A stretch of 64,000 nucleotides of DNA. Origin: Siphonodentalium dalli (lineage: Eukaryota > Mollusca > Scaphopoda > Gadilida > Siphonodentaliidae). The stretch covers positions 38,044,194 to 38,108,193 of the forward strand of contig CP136069.1 of the NCBI GenBank assembly GCA_032622095.1. The letters are read 5' to 3'. Below are positions 9,220 through 20,225 of the stretch, piece after piece. The notes beneath the pieces are model-generated. The model worked only from the letters and a program-made list of their open reading frames with translations, was not told where the DNA came from and ran no database searches. The translations under genes were made by a program, and so were the position numbers. The number at the start of each line of letters is the position of its first letter. Position 1 is the stretch's first letter.

Positions 9220-12200
9220 CGATGATGATGACGGGGATGATGATATTGAGTTGCGGATGTGATGGCGGTAACGACGAGAATGGTCCGGATGATGAAGAAG
9301 TGAAAATGATGGCGATGACAATAATAGTATATGAACACTCCTCTGCTATAAGCTATGGCAAGCCGTAAAAAGTGGCCCCTTTTTGTAAATACTGTATATA
9401 TGTTGCCTACATTACTCTGTATTTACCACTTATTTGTGGCGTTGAGCTAATAAACATTCATTAGAAAGTTAAATTGATCAATAATAATAATTTATATTCT
9501 GAATCCGTCGTCATAACTCCATCAATAACGATCTAGAAAAACATAACAATAACAACTACACGCACAGTGTTGGGTACATGGAACTTTATCCCTTTCATGA
9601 CAGGAACCGCGCTGGTGCAGCATTAAATATAATGTTCCAGTGCATTATCTTATATGTGCGAGTCTCCCACATGAAGCATCGCATATATAAGAGAATGCAC
9701 AGGCTTACACGGTCAAGGTAAATTGTGTTAGACCAATGTATTCTCTTATATTGCGACGTAGTGCGTAGTACCATATCCTTAATAGTTATCTGTTGCCGTC
9801 CATGCATTATGCGAAATGTGTCTATTGTGGGAAAGGTGTTTTGCGATGTGTTTCCTTATCCCAAATCTGTCCCTGTACTCACTGGATAGTATCTCCCTCG
9901 ACAACGTGTGTTGTTGGAGATTTCTCAGATTTCTTTGTAGAATCTTTCTCTGTTGTAACAGTTGTGCCGCATTTTTCACTTTGGACTTCAAGGAGGACGA
10001 CGCTTCGGTGGCTTGGTGTCTGTAAAATTACAACACAGCGTATAACAACATGGTTATGCGATAGCGGTCACTAGACAGACTGCGTGTTCTCCTGGATCAT
10101 AATCTCGATATGAACATATTTGGAAGTCGAGATATGTTCAATATGAACAGACTCTCTATACATGTATACTCTTATAGACATACCAAAACCATCGAAATTA
10201 TCAGCTGTTTTAACGTTGACTTTTCAATGTTCTACAAATGGTCTTTGTATTTACCATCAGGAAAAGACTAACACAGAACGCTCTTTATTTTTTGCAAAAC
10301 AAAGAAAACATGGGATACAGGGACAAGTACGTGTTAATTCTATAAATTCAAGTAGTTTTTTTCTGAGGCGTATAGACTGCGTATACATATACTTCATGTA
10401 TATATCGAGCTATGTTAATCACTGAGATGAGGCGAACATGAACAATTACTAAACTAAATGCGGAAGAATACGAGAGGCGTTAACACTTTCTTTACTAAAT
10501 GGAACATTTCCTATAATGGAACTACTCGTCAATGAATTTTAGTAAATAAAGGGTTAATGTGGGTCTCGTACATGGTAACATTTTCAACACCATACAAAGG
10601 CAATTAATTTTCTCGTCACTGGAATATCAGTAGGCCTACCAAACTATTTCACATCCATATAGTAAACTGGACAGCCGGCATATATACTTTAAATACTTAT
10701 CTATACATGCATACATACATTTATGGACAATGGGCTGTTGTACTGCTGACTGTACACAGAACAAATATTTATATGTCGAATTTATGTCGAATCCGGGTGG
10801 TTTTTCTGAATCCAAAAACATTTTGAGTGATATATTTAGATATTAATTAGATATGACATTTTCGCACAGAACGGCCTGTTATGGAAATATGTGAATATCG
10901 CTTCAATTTGCCCTTAAACCGAGCGATATCGTTTTAACTCATATCAGCATTTGACCTTCGGTTTCAGGCTGATATATGAGGTTACCTCAGGCTGATATCG
11001 GGCCTAATATCAAACCAACCAAGTAATATTCTCTAATTATATAGTTAGTTAGATCATATAATATTGTTAGTGATTGCTGGTATGATCAAATGTCATTGAA
11101 TGTATAAGCAATTTGTACTACCTTACTCATATATATTTAAAGTCGCGCAGTACAATTTTTTAGCTCACTCGTCGGTGCGCGAATTTAAAACTGAGCGAAA
11201 AATAGTGCGACTCTGAATATAAAATATACCACAAGGAAAACAAGAGGGTTGTGTTGACGAGTTACATACATTACGAAACGTTGTGACACTAAATATGTAA
11301 TTACGGCAATACATGTATAGGCCTTTATTTTACATTCGGTCAACCAATATTAAAAAATCAAAACATTTGCTCAATGCCAAGCGACGTACTATTCATGGTA
11401 AGGTCGACGATGTTGAAATGCTTGTAATAGATACACATATTCTAGATTACATGCATGTGCATGAATGCACGTCCTCCTATTCACCACCATGTAATGATAA
11501 CATGACCATATATATACAGACTGCGTTAGTTATGCCATCCCAACCCACAGCCAAGTATTGATTTTTCTGAAGTCGGTTGCCTTCGCCGTTGTGTTTATAT
11601 GTTTTCGAGTTCATTTCATTGATGTCCAGTTCATCACTGTTTCAATATGATAATAATTATCTGGAGCATAAAACCATTCATAACCACAACCAAATGATGA
11701 TGCAGCTATGGTCTACACGATGTAAATCCATTGTGATCATGCTTAATATGCACATGTGTCTCAGAAACGACTAAGAACTTAAACTGTCATCAGATACAAG
11801 ACTTTTACTAAAATAATGTTGTCAATTTTGAATTCGCGCAAATATATATATAGGTGGGCGAATTTAAATACGAGTAAGATATACCAAAGCATATCTGGTG
11901 AATCAGACTGTTGATAATTTACGTGTGAAGTTTAAACCTTTCTCTATACCGAATGGATTCCCCCATTCAGTTATAAAAGAATACATAGGAACGTTATATT
12001 ATTCATTTGAAATTTTGGAGGGTTGTTTATGCAATAAAAGCAGACGACAGACAGAACTAACAGATAATACAAGAGCAGAATGATTCATATTATTGGTGGG
12101 AAGTGAACATTTCCTAAGGGGACAACTCGTCTGTGAGTATTTAGTATAGAAAAGTTTTAAGGTATTTAGCGACCAAAGCAAAAGCGTCCAATCTTACCTA

Positions 12201-12544
12201 CGCAACGCCACTTGGGCGGCCATGACTCTTTGCCGCTCGACGACCAACTGACAGTTAGCACACTGACAGTCGCGCCATCTACAGTACCGCTTATGTCCTT
12301 TCAAACACGAGACGACTCCGTGATTACGACACCGGGCACATTTCGGCGTCCGTAGCAACCGTCGGATTGCTTTCGGGGCTTTATCGGTTGGTCTGTTATC
12401 TTCGTTCTGATTTGGTGACAAGTTTTCATTTGTGCTTTGTCTTTCTTCTGAATCATCTGAATGAATATCTTCGCTCTCAGAATATTCATCGTCAAATTCT
12501 ACGTCTATTTCGTCATTAGTGTCGACGTCTATAGCATCATCCAT
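8000..12544 (-). CDS. DMRT-family transcription factor (DM + DMA domains), three coding exons
   Basis: A sequence-specific nuclear DNA-binding protein of the doublesex/mab-3 related family, which controls sexual differentiation and neural patterning in animals. I join exon 12544-12198 (phase 2 end, donor GTAAG), exon 10019-9883 (acceptor TTTTACAG, donor GTGAGT) and exon 8868-8000 (acceptor ATTCCAG). Phases fit at both junctions and give about 450 residues ending TGA. Residues 66-112 form the DM domain with C69, C72, H75, C80, H84, C88, C93, C95 and C98. Residues 186-196 read [11 protein letters not shown], a motif I know from DMRT2-type proteins. Residues 239-275 form a DMA domain ([18 protein letters not shown]). 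The C-terminus has FSVESIIGK. The start was chosen because ATG follows directly after a consensus acceptor (TTGTTTTCAG|A), implying a 5' UTR intron. The DMA domain points to the DMRT3/4/5 or 93B/99B group; the DMRT2-like motif does not, so I give no symbol. Exon 2 is inferred from phase and composition. Confidence 0.88.
8869..9882 (-). other. DMRT intron 2 with GAT/GAC microsatellite
   Basis: A trinucleotide tract of GAT/GAC, loose from about 8900 and nearly pure at 9125-9235, reads as poly-Asp, poly-Met or poly-Ser in different frames and produces only spurious long frames. At 9410-9460 a GTGGCGTTGAGCTAATAAAC stretch resembles a LINE 3' end. At 9589-9790 there is a broken TTAA-family hairpin MITE (see its entry). 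Confidence 0.8.
9589..9790 (+). mobile_element. Broken MITE of the CCCTTTCATGACGAG family
   Basis: Left end TTAT-CCCTTTCATGACAGG at 9589, followed by GCGCTGGTGCAGCATTA, then a degenerate CATTATCTTATATGTGCGAG hairpin (9643-9706) and half of a second (from 9732). The right end is lost. Related full copies lie at 15300-15546 and 25883-26146. Confidence 0.65.
9883..10019 (-). CDS. DMRT coding exon 2: basic/glutamine-rich linker
   Basis: 137 bp; one base completes codon 116, then 45 open codons, then one base. The product reads [20 protein letters not shown] and [20 protein letters not shown], probably helical, then SREILS. The acceptor (TGTAATTTTACAG) and donor (A|GTGAGT) are both good, and phases match exon 1 (phase 2) and exon 3 (needs one base). 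Exons 1 and 3 cannot be joined in frame without such an exon, which is the main support. Transcript data would settle whether further exons exist. Confidence 0.78.
10480..10557. mobile_element. 78-bp TTAA mini-MITE
   Basis: TTAA (10480-10483) then CACTTTCTTTACTAAA; right end TTTAGTAAATAAAGGG then TTAA (10554-10557). The centre contains GGAACTACTCGTCAATGA. Essentially two inverted ends with almost nothing between. Confidence 0.8.
11925..12163. repeat. Dispersed TTAA-type repeat in DMRT intron 1
   Basis: Starts near GTTTAAACCTTTCTCTATAC and ends with GTGAGTATTTAGTATAGAAAAG then TTTTAA. The block GAGCAGAATGATTCATATTA also occurs at about 46838, and ACATTTCCTAAGGGGACAACTCG recalls the CTTTCTTTACTAAA elements, so it is a longer member of that family. 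Confidence 0.55.
12198..12544 (-). CDS. DMRT coding exon 1: acidic N-terminus and DM domain
   Basis: Encodes residues 1-115 and two bases of codon 116. The first 50 residues are acidic and low complexity ([10 protein letters not shown].., [17 protein letters not shown]). The DM zinc module follows, with the diagnostic [22 protein letters not shown] and [14 protein letters not shown]. All zinc ligands are present. The open frame extends upstream to an in-frame ATG at 12562, but that stretch is the polypyrimidine tract and AG of a splice acceptor, so I place the start at 12544. The donor at 12197 is GTAAG. Confidence 0.95.
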
Positions 12545-12562
12545 TCTGAAAACAAACAACAT

Positions 12563-13278
12563 GATAAAGATGCCTTAATCGACCATAAAACAGAACCAAT
12601 GTACCTGCTATGTGCCAATAAACAATGAGAATAAACTTGCGAGCTCATACATTGTCGTTCTTGGTCTAATATCTTTCAAAAGACGAAGTTTTACGAGGTT
12701 TCGAATTTACATCCGACGCCTAAAATTCATAAGGCTATTTATATTAATAAAGAGCCTTTATGGTCTTCTTGATCATTAACGACATTGATAAATGATGCAG
12801 AACTATTCAGCCAAATGCATGCTCATGCAAATGTGTTAACCGATAGAAAGCTTTGGTTATTTTTAAACGGGGCAAGCCGGGCAACTATGTTGTAATCTGT
12901 AAAATCACAATGATAAACGGTGATAATGTGACTCAAGTTCCCACATTGATCTTAGTTTAATCATCATGGGTTAACAGATTAATAAACACGTTTGGGTAAA
13001 ATCGCGATGTATTACGCCAACCTATCCCCAAATTGTGTGTTAGATAATTTGAATAGTAATATCCCCCGGTGATTTCTTGCTGTGTTCCCATAAACTTTCC
13101 GTGTAGAATCAGGGCTCGCGTGACTCAAAATAAACAAACTACATAATCTTTTGTTGTGGTACTCGCATGTCTCTAGACAATGCGTCTCTGCTATCGGATT
13201 CTCCAAATGTCCATATGTTTCTATTACGATTGGAACCACGTTGCGAAGTTGAAAATGTGATGAGTATATATGAACAGT
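12563..13278. other. Upstream region of DMRT coding exon 1
   Basis: Begins with the polypyrimidine tract of the 5' UTR intron acceptor. I could not locate the 5' UTR exon or promoter. No other feature is supported. Confidence 0.4.
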
Positions 13279-13410
13279 TTAACCCTTTCTATACTAAAGC
13301 ATCATTGATGAGCAGTTATCCCATAAGAAATGTTCAGATAATAAGTTCAGCAAACGACATCGTTTGTTGAAATTATTATCTAATTATTTCCCTTAATAAA
13401 TATGGCTCCT
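13279..13410 (+). mobile_element. TTAA element, CCCTTTCTATACTAAAG family, copy 1
   Basis: TTTAACCCTTTCTATACTAA at about 13278, CATCATTGATGAG, then GAAATGTTCAGATAATAAG, and a short inverted segment ACAAACGAT..ATCGTTTGTTGA-like. Related to 13502-13710. Confidence 0.6.
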
Positions 13411-13501
13411 TCTGAAATTTTATTTATCTGTCATGTCATAATTGAGGAGAAACAAATCTAACATATTTGCAAATATTTAATTATCATGACCATTCCTACA
13501 G

Positions 13502-13710
13502 TTTAACCCTTTCTATACTAAAGCATCATTGATGAGTCGTTATCCCATAGGAAATGTTCAGATAATAAGTTTAACCCTTTCTATACTAAAGCATCATTGA
13601 TGAGTCGTTATCCCATAGGAAATGTTCAGATAATATATTCAACAAACGACCATTGTTTGTTGAACTTATTATCTGAACATTTCCCTCAATAAATATGGCT
13701 CCTTCTGCAA
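13502..13710 (+). mobile_element. Two tandem CCCTTTCTATACTAAAG ends plus inverted return
   Basis: The block CCCTTTCTATACTAAAGCAT through TTCAGATAAT occurs at about 13505 and again at about 13574, head to tail. It is followed by AACAAACGACCATTGTTTGT and the inverted TTATTATCTGAACATTTCCC, giving a foldback. The adjacent sequence AATAAATATGGCTCCTTCTG is also shared with copy 1 (near 13400 and 13690), so a larger block was duplicated. Confidence 0.65.
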
Positions 13711-14656
13711 TTTTATTTATCTGTCATTATGCGCAAATAATCGAACATATTTGCATATATTGAATTATCATGACCATCCCAGGAAATTCACATTTTTGTG
13801 ATAGTGGGCGTCTAAATTCATGCAGGCGATAACCCGTGCTATAAAATCATCGCTATTCGGCGCGATTAAGCAGGAATTCAGACACCATAATTTATTGTGA
13901 TATGTTGACATCTTGAATACCATCATTATACGATAGACACCTGTTGTGTGGTAAGGTTTAATTAGCGATACCACTCCGAAGAATATTTGTACCATAACGA
14001 ACACGACACCGTACATGTAAATTCTTCAATATATAGGTTACATTGGAATTGTGAAATACGAAATGTTGTGTGTCGTGGATTTAGCTATTTTACTCGAGAC
14101 AAGGCCAATAACAATCTCCAACGCTGGTAACTATATAACTTGCAATGGAATTTCACGGTTAATCGCAAATTTCACTGAATAGCCGCCAGGAGACACGTAC
14201 CCCGAATAATTTGGCTTTATTTGACCGGTGGCTTTTTTTTTTTATAAATGAGAACTTTGAATCTGGGAACAATCATTGAATCAGACTTTGCATCCAATTG
14301 TCTATGTTGTTAACACAACTAGTTTTATTTGATTAGACACCCGAATAATCAGTAAGTTCTAAGTCCATATATAAATAATCGAGAAATTCCATGCCAACAG
14401 GTTCATATTTCCGGTAAAAATGAGTGGATAGACCCCATGCAAATTCTAACCTGACCTGTATGTGAATAATTCATAACAATATTTGAAAGCAATCAGGTAA
14501 TTAAGACTAAAGTTATCATTCGGAAACAAAGTCAATTTTTATTAATATATAGTAGAAATGAATAATCCATGGTCTGAACAGATTGTTTAGTCTATAGGCC
14601 TTTCATGCTTCTTGCATTTTTCAATAGACTTTGATTAACAACGAGTTATTATGACG
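13711..14656. other. No supported feature
   Basis: AT-rich sequence with only short chance frames. I see no splice-flanked coding segment or repeat structure. Confidence 0.4.
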
Positions 14657-14986
14657 TCACTTCCGTTGTGGGTTGTAAACGTCACTTCCGGCGTTTAGTT
14701 TCGACCGGAAACGTTGTTTAAACAGATCTTCTTGTGCTAGTCTAGCCATAATATTGTCTGTTTTCATTTTGTAGAATGGGAATATCCTGAAGTTGCCATT
14801 GTTGCATTCTTCCAAATGCCAACTTAGTGGTATCTGTCGATATTCCTTATGATTTATTTGTTGCCGATGGATGGTCACCCTTTCACATAAAGTGTTTCCG
14901 GTTTGGCCTACGTATATATATATAGGCCTACTACGCTTAATATAGACATATACTGACAAACTATTACGGATGTGACCGGAATTCAT
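14657..14986 (-). pseudogene. GIY-YIG endonuclease fragment, Penelope-like retroelement remnant
   Basis: The frame encodes IYVGQTGNTLCERVTIHRQQ, then QIPLSWHLEEC, FRIFPFYKM and a terminal FRSKLNAGSD. The YVGQTG..ER..HR pattern is the start of a GIY-YIG nuclease module, and the later helix and FK..F.SKLNA end match the C-terminal endonuclease of Penelope-like elements, which nicks the target for insertion. The reverse transcriptase that should precede it is absent: upstream on this strand (14987 on) is unrelated DNA with two AACGCTCTT motifs. A 5'-truncated, inactive copy. A different GIY-YIG-bearing element cannot be excluded. Confidence 0.7.
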
Positions 14987-15004
14987 TGGCCGTTTTTAAA
15001 TTCG

Positions 15005-15050
15005 CACAAACGCTCTTCATTTTTTACATTTAAAAAACGCTCTTTATTGT
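15005..15050 (+). repeat. Two AACGCTCTT motifs 26 bp apart
   Basis: AAACGCTCTTCATTTT at about 15010 and AAACGCTCTTTATTG at about 15036, part of the dispersed motif set. Confidence 0.6.
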
Positions 15051-15299
15051 TCCATGATTAAAAAAAAAATCCTTTAAGAAACATGACTCGTGTAAACTTC
15101 AAAGATCGTGCATACGTAAGTTGGTGGTAGGGACAATATATATATATAGGTTGATAACTTTGTGAAATATTTTATTAACAGACAATATAATTTACTGAGG
15201 CTATCATGACTTCTATTTCCGAGGAATATATAAGTCTGTGTAAAAGTATAAAGTGTTGCGCGTATTTTTTCCGGAACCGTACCGTATAATGTGACAAAC

Positions 15300-15546
15300 G
15301 TGACATGACTGGAGCTTCCTAAAAATTTGCGAAAACCCTGTGCCAATGCATTTTCTTTTATATGCGAGTCTCCCATATATAGGGAGCCTCGCATATATAT
15401 AAGAGAATACATTGGACTAACAATATTTAGCTTGACCTTGTAGGCCAGTACATTATCTTATGAATTGGAGACTCGCATATAAGAGAATGCACTGGCACAT
15501 GATATTTAATGTTGCCCCAGCGCAGCTCCCATCACGAATGGGTTAA
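15300..15546 (-). mobile_element. MITE of the CCCTTTCATGACGAG family
   Basis: The right end GCAGCTCCCATCACGAATGGG then TTAA (15543-15546) is the inverse of the left end at 25883. The left side GGAGCTTCCTAAAAATTTGCG is the inverse of the right side at 26115. Two degenerate hairpins lie at 15342-15415 and 15452-15498. The left TTAA is not evident. Confidence 0.7.
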
Positions 15547-15580
15547 GTACAAATATTTGAGGCTTCTAGCCCCAAGTGCA

Positions 15581-15949
15581 TTAACCCTTTACCCAACAAA
15601 CCGGCCAAAACCGGCCAAATAAAGCTTCAACAGCCTAAAATATCTTCGGTCTGTCTCAATAGAACCATACAAATATGGATATCATTGGAACCGGCTCATT
15701 GACCACATTGTGATAGTTACAGTTATGCCCTGTGCCAATGCATTCTCTTATATATGCAAGTCGACCATAGGTCGCCTCGCATATATAAGAGAATGCATTG
15801 GCCATTTTTTCTTACATTCTTTAACAATTTTATAATTTTTAATGTGTTAAGCCAATGCATTCTCTTATATATGCGAGGCGACCTATGGTCGACTCGCATA
15901 TATAAGAGAATGCATTGGCACAGGGCCCTTCTGTTGGGTAAAGGGTTAA
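15581..15949 (+). mobile_element. TTAA hairpin MITE (CCCTTTACCCAACA family)
   Basis: TTAA at 15581-15584 and 15946-15949, 14-bp inverted ends, hairpins at about 15730-15803 and 15853-15922. Same orientation as 7533-7922. The spacer between hairpins is slightly shortened. Confidence 0.9.
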
Positions 15950-17055
15950 ATTTTGTTGTGAGTCGATAATATATACCCCAGGTCCTTCCGATACGCATGT
16001 ATTGCGAAGAGTTATCGATCTATACTTTGATTCTCCTTACGTGGCAATGTGACTCTATAGTCCTGTCAATATGGTAGCTGTACACGATTTAACGGATTGT
16101 AGGGGGTGTGGAAAATCAAAAAAATAAGTATCTGGGGGCATAACAGCCAGTGTAGTCTGTGTCAAATGTGACATCACTGGTTTCAGGGTTGTGTGCAAAC
16201 CAAGGGGCATAACTCTTGACAAATTGTAGGAAGAAGCAAAAGTACAGGCATGTGATTGTACCAAACATTTCTATCGAAACTAAAACATGTTTGATTGGAC
16301 CTATGCTAAAGACAATGGCTCAGCATATATTTGAAGTACAGTACCCCTTCCCATGGTGTCCAATATTGCTAGAAATTGTGTATTGCTACCTATACCGAAA
16401 ATATCACCTAACCCAGCCTAACCTATATAGGGAAAAAAAGAACAGGGCCTAGTTTCACGAAAGAAACTTATGACATAGTTAGGGCGAAAGGTATTAAGCT
16501 AAAATCCTAGTACGTGTAGATTAAAATCATATACACTCTTGTTATACTGTAGACAGTAATCATATTTTGACAATTGAGGTCACTTCGGTGAATAGTTTAT
16601 ACCCAGCTGCTTGAGCAACAAATTCGCGAAACACATATCGACATTTGAAGAAACATGACGTGAATGATCATTTTGATCACTTCAATTTACGTTTATTTGA
16701 TTGTTCTTAACAAATCTGTTCATGTAGTTAAGAGGTTGGAAAAATAAAATATTTTCACGTCCAATTGTGCATTAGTAGCATAAAATCGGTCAACAAATTT
16801 CAACGCTGGTGTATTACTCTATATGGTTAATGATTAAATTTCACTTTTGCTAATTACGTACTCGGTAATAAAACACGACGGCGGGAGAATGATTACAATA
16901 ATTCTGAATAAATCTGAAATAATGCATGGACATGCACGTGCATTGTGAATTGTCTGCACGATACATGTAGATTATCTTTCCCCAGAGACGTGACAGGGGG
17001 TTTGGATGTTACATGTCAACCATTGATAATGTCAGTACTGAATAACATCACTTGG
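15950..17055. other. No supported feature
   Basis: AT-rich DNA with short chance frames only. Confidence 0.4.
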
Positions 17056-17059
17056 AAAT

Positions 17060-17260
17060 TTCGGACAGAATTTTTCTGATAACTAAATTTGAAAAATAAT
17101 CGAATCGTACGGCCATGGAATTGTTCCAATAGTTGATGGTTGGAAAATTCCGAGCCAATAGATGGGGATGGAATTTCCTTGACGTGAGTTTTTGGGATTC
17201 GTTGAAGGAGGGGTAGTTGGAAATTCTAAGTGGGTCATTTTCAATGGAGAACCTTCTATA
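17060..17260 (+). repeat. Dispersed 190-bp repeat, copy 1
   Basis: Shares AATTTGAAAAATAATC, GGCCATGGAA, AGCCAATAGATGGGGATGGA, GTAGTTG and GTGGGTCATTTTCAATGG with 20038-20225. It contains the GTTGGAAA-type words of the family at 26623. Function unknown. Confidence 0.65.
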
Positions 17261-18335
17261 GTTTCTATAGTTACCGTAGCCACGCCCCTTGGATAATTTT
17301 TGAAAATCACATTGAGCAGCTATACAGTTATATACACTACTTCATCAAGTTAAACGTACGTTCTAACTGTAACTGTGAAGTCATAACCGTAATCACTGAT
17401 ATGGCTTCAATTTCTTCGATCTCCACCAAAAGCTTCATTTGAAGATTCAGACACTCAATATAGCATTTTGGGTGTGTTTTATTAATGCGTATATCCATGT
17501 GGTCGTCTGATACGCGAAGTGTGTCCCAGTGGTAATTCCCCATTGCACAAGATATAAAATCGAACCATTGCATAGTAATTCCTGTACGAGGTATGCATAT
17601 AATATGACAGCATTGTCTTAGTGGATTAACGCCAATAGTGTAGTTAGAAATGTTCTGAACACCCACTGTTTCTCCACTGAACACCCACTGTTTCTCCAGT
17701 TCGATAATCGAGGTTATTCGGGTATAGCACAGTTAATATTTTTTTAAAGCGCGACTCCCTATTGAGTGTAAGCGTAAAATCCAACTGTTTGGATTTTTTG
17801 GGTCTCTTCTGTATACCGAAAAGATGTTTTGGTCGAACAATAGAGCATTGTCCTTTCCAGGTAATGTTCGTCTCGACCCATCGAACCATAGGTAGTTACG
17901 CCATGCTAACATATAGAGTGCTAATTTATTGACTACATAAACATGTATTAGCCAAATTTTACTAAATTTCTTCCGCAAAATGTGTACCTCTACGGACCAA
18001 GGGTTTCGACAAGTCGGGAATTTTACGATCTAGTTGCCCCTGGTTTCGAATTAATATTTACGATTATATACTTTCAACGCTTTATCCAGTGAATAGGCTC
18101 TCTGTCGTACGATGCGGTTGTGGTGTATAACCTCCCAAAATGTGGTCAAATTTTTCAGCAGTTAAAAATGTCATTTCTGACACAACATCAGGTGGAAAAT
18201 TCAGACAGAAAATCAGATGATATTGTTCTGATAGTTTGATTTTCAACAACTATGATCACTGTGGAATGTGTTGGGTTTTTGAGAACAAAAGTCGAATCTT
18301 TAAGTCAAACTTTGTAGCCTGCAATGGCCATCAGT
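17261..18335. other. No supported feature
   Basis: Includes a short direct duplication of AACACCCACTGTTTCTCCA at 17657-17698. Open frames here overlap on both strands without splice logic. Confidence 0.4.
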
Positions 18336-18339
18336 TGGA

Positions 18340-18665
18340 GAGTTTTGTGGAATTTCCTGCATGTATTTGCGCAATTTCCGGCATGTATTTGTGTAATTTC
18401 CTGCATGTATTTGTGTAATTTCCTACATGTATTTGTGTAATTTCCTGCCTGTATGTGTATTTTCCTGCCTGTATGTGTATTTTCCTGCCTGTATTTGTGT
18501 AATTTCCGGCATGTATTTGTGTAATTTCCGGCATGTATTTGTGTAATTTCCTACATGTATTTGTGTAATTTCCTACATGTATTTGTGTAATTTCCTGCCT
18601 GTATGTGTATTTTCCTGCCTGTATTTGTGTAATTTCCTGCATGTATTTGTGTAATTTCCTGTATA
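18340..18665. repeat. 22-bp minisatellite
   Basis: About 14 units of TTTGTGTAATTTCCTGCATG plus TA, with shorter GTATGTGTATTTTCCTGCCT variants interspersed. The pattern of short and long variants repeats, suggesting growth by block duplication. Confidence 0.9.
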
Positions 18666-19373
18666 TTTTGGGTCTGGTTCAATTGGTCTGCTGTAATTAT
18701 TCACAAAATGTGACTGAAAATGTTTCAGAACAGTTAAGCAGTTGTTATTGAAAATCTGTTTTAAACCATTAAATATGAGTAATATCAGAGTTATTTTGCT
18801 GGTGTTTTGTGATTATTATTGTAACTGTGTCTTCAAACAGAGTTTTGTAGAAATGTGTGTCAAATTGTTGTATAGTTGGGAATCTTGTCATATCAGGTGT
18901 TCGTTTAAAAACTGCTATTGCATCCCAACCTCATTTTATTTTTATTTTATTGATGAAAACCCTACACGATCATTTATAAAATATATATCGCGTCCTTAAA
19001 TACCATTACAGTCTCCGATATATATAATATTAAGAATACTGATATTACTCCACGTAATTTGGATAGGTTGACACATACACGAACTATTGATATACCTCCC
19101 CATATGCTCTGAACAATACATTCCATTGTCACAGTCATTTTCCAGAGGTGAAACAAATGCTCTTTATTTCTACCATATCAGGAAAAGACTAACACGAAAC
19201 GCTCGTTTTTGCTCCACGCCGTGCAAATGGCTGTTTTGTTTGGAACCTAAACGTGCGAAAAGTTGTATTTTTATTATTTCAATGCGTTTTTCTGGGACAT
19301 ATAATGCTCGCTGAAAGGTAGTTCAAATATTTTTCGATCTATTTCGATACCGGGAAACATTCAAAAGTGAATA
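18666..19373. other. Low-feature DNA with an AACGCTC-type pair
   Basis: At 19158 ATGCTCTTTATTTCTACC and about 40 bp later GAAACGCTCGTTTTTGC, joined by ATATCAGGAAAAGACTAACA. The same linker lies before the motif at 10276. Otherwise nothing supported. Confidence 0.5.
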
Positions 19374-19875
19374 TTAAAGGCACGTGTGGCCTTAATTGTC
19401 GAAAATATTCATTTTTGTTCCAAACACCGTAATCAGAAAAACAGTAAAACGCATACAGTTCCGTTCATATATACCATGACTATCGCGTAAACAGCATGTT
19501 ATCATAGAGACCTACTATATTTTACCTAAGCAAGAGACTGATTGTGTTACAGAAGATAGCACAATGCTACTGGCTAATCACACACAAATGGCATAAACGC
19601 TCTTTATTAGTTCCATATAAGGTATTCACCAACAAAGAACGCTCTTTATGTTTACCATCATAATATAAACAAACACAAGAAAAGTAACTTTTTATGCTTT
19701 TGTTTACATAACAATGGTCAAAGATATGACAATAACATACTGTTTATGCGATATTTCTTATTTGTATATGGACAAAGTCTATCTACATTTTGATGTTCTT
19801 TCTGTTTGTGGCGGTTTTTGACGGGTGGAGATATTTTCACAGGATACCCACCACCAAGGCCAACCGTGTCTTTAA
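19374..19875 (+). mobile_element. TTAA element, AGGCACGTGTGGCC family, copy 1
   Basis: TTAA (19374-19377) then AGGCACGTGTGGCCTTAATT. The right end is GGCCAACCGTGTCT then TTAA (19872-19875). Inverted ends of about 14 bp are imperfect. Inside are paired AACGCTCTTTAT motifs 40 bp apart (19597 and 19637). Other copies: 23879-24380, 49756-50257, 51734-52235 and a diverged 54636-55148. About 502 bp each; no transposase. Confidence 0.88.
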
Positions 19876-20037
19876 TAGGTGTATTTTAGATCTCAAACCC
19901 CCAAGTGGCTTTAAAACACAGATTGACAATTAAAATCAAATGGTATAGGTGTACTGTTTGCCACGTTTGCTGTCCCAATTAATTGAAGGAATTTTTCCCC
20001 CATTGATATAAGCTCTTGATGAATCGGAATAGGAATC

Positions 20038-20225
20038 AAACTATTGTTCTGGTAATTAAATTTGAAAAATAATCTAACCGTCCGGCCATGGAAATGTTCA
20101 ATAGTTGGTGGTTGGAAAAATCCGAGCCAATCAATGGGGATGGAATTTAAATTTCCTGTAGGGTTTTGAGGTTTGGTTGAAGGAAGTGTAGTTGTAAGTT
20201 GTCAGTGGGTCACTTTCAATGGTTG
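20038..20225 (+). repeat. Dispersed 190-bp repeat, copy 2
   Basis: Second copy of the 17060-17260 repeat in the same orientation, starting AATTTGAAAAATAATCTAAC and ending GTGGGTCACTTTCAATGG. Confidence 0.65.

Larger units (their letters stand above)
10020..12197 (-). other. DMRT intron 1
   Basis: Contains dispersed repeats: TCTCCTGGATCATAA near 10088 (also at 4244 and, diverged, at 23470), an AACGCTCTTTATT motif at 10276, a 78-bp mini-MITE at 10480-10557, an imperfect inverted repeat around 11140-11210 (GTCGCGCAGTACAATTTTT / AAAAATAGTGCGAC), and a repeat at 11925-12163 ending 34 bp from the exon 1 donor. No other exon-like open frame with good splice sites was found. Confidence 0.7.

Noticed and set aside
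8936-9338. Poly-Asp, poly-Met, poly-Ser and poly-His open frames
   Set aside because: All are different readings of one GAT/GAC microsatellite inside DMRT intron 2.
8000-12544. Direct two-exon DMRT model (exon 1 joined to exon 3)
   Set aside because: The splice phases are incompatible; the 137-bp middle exon is needed.
15723-15998. Recurrent peptides with 'CILLYMR..YKRMHW' in many places
   Set aside because: They are translations of the MITE hairpins in both strands; the same DNA palindrome yields them in every copy.
18331-18642. 103-codon minus-strand frame of repeated 'HKYMPEITQI' type
   Set aside because: A by-product of the 22-bp minisatellite.
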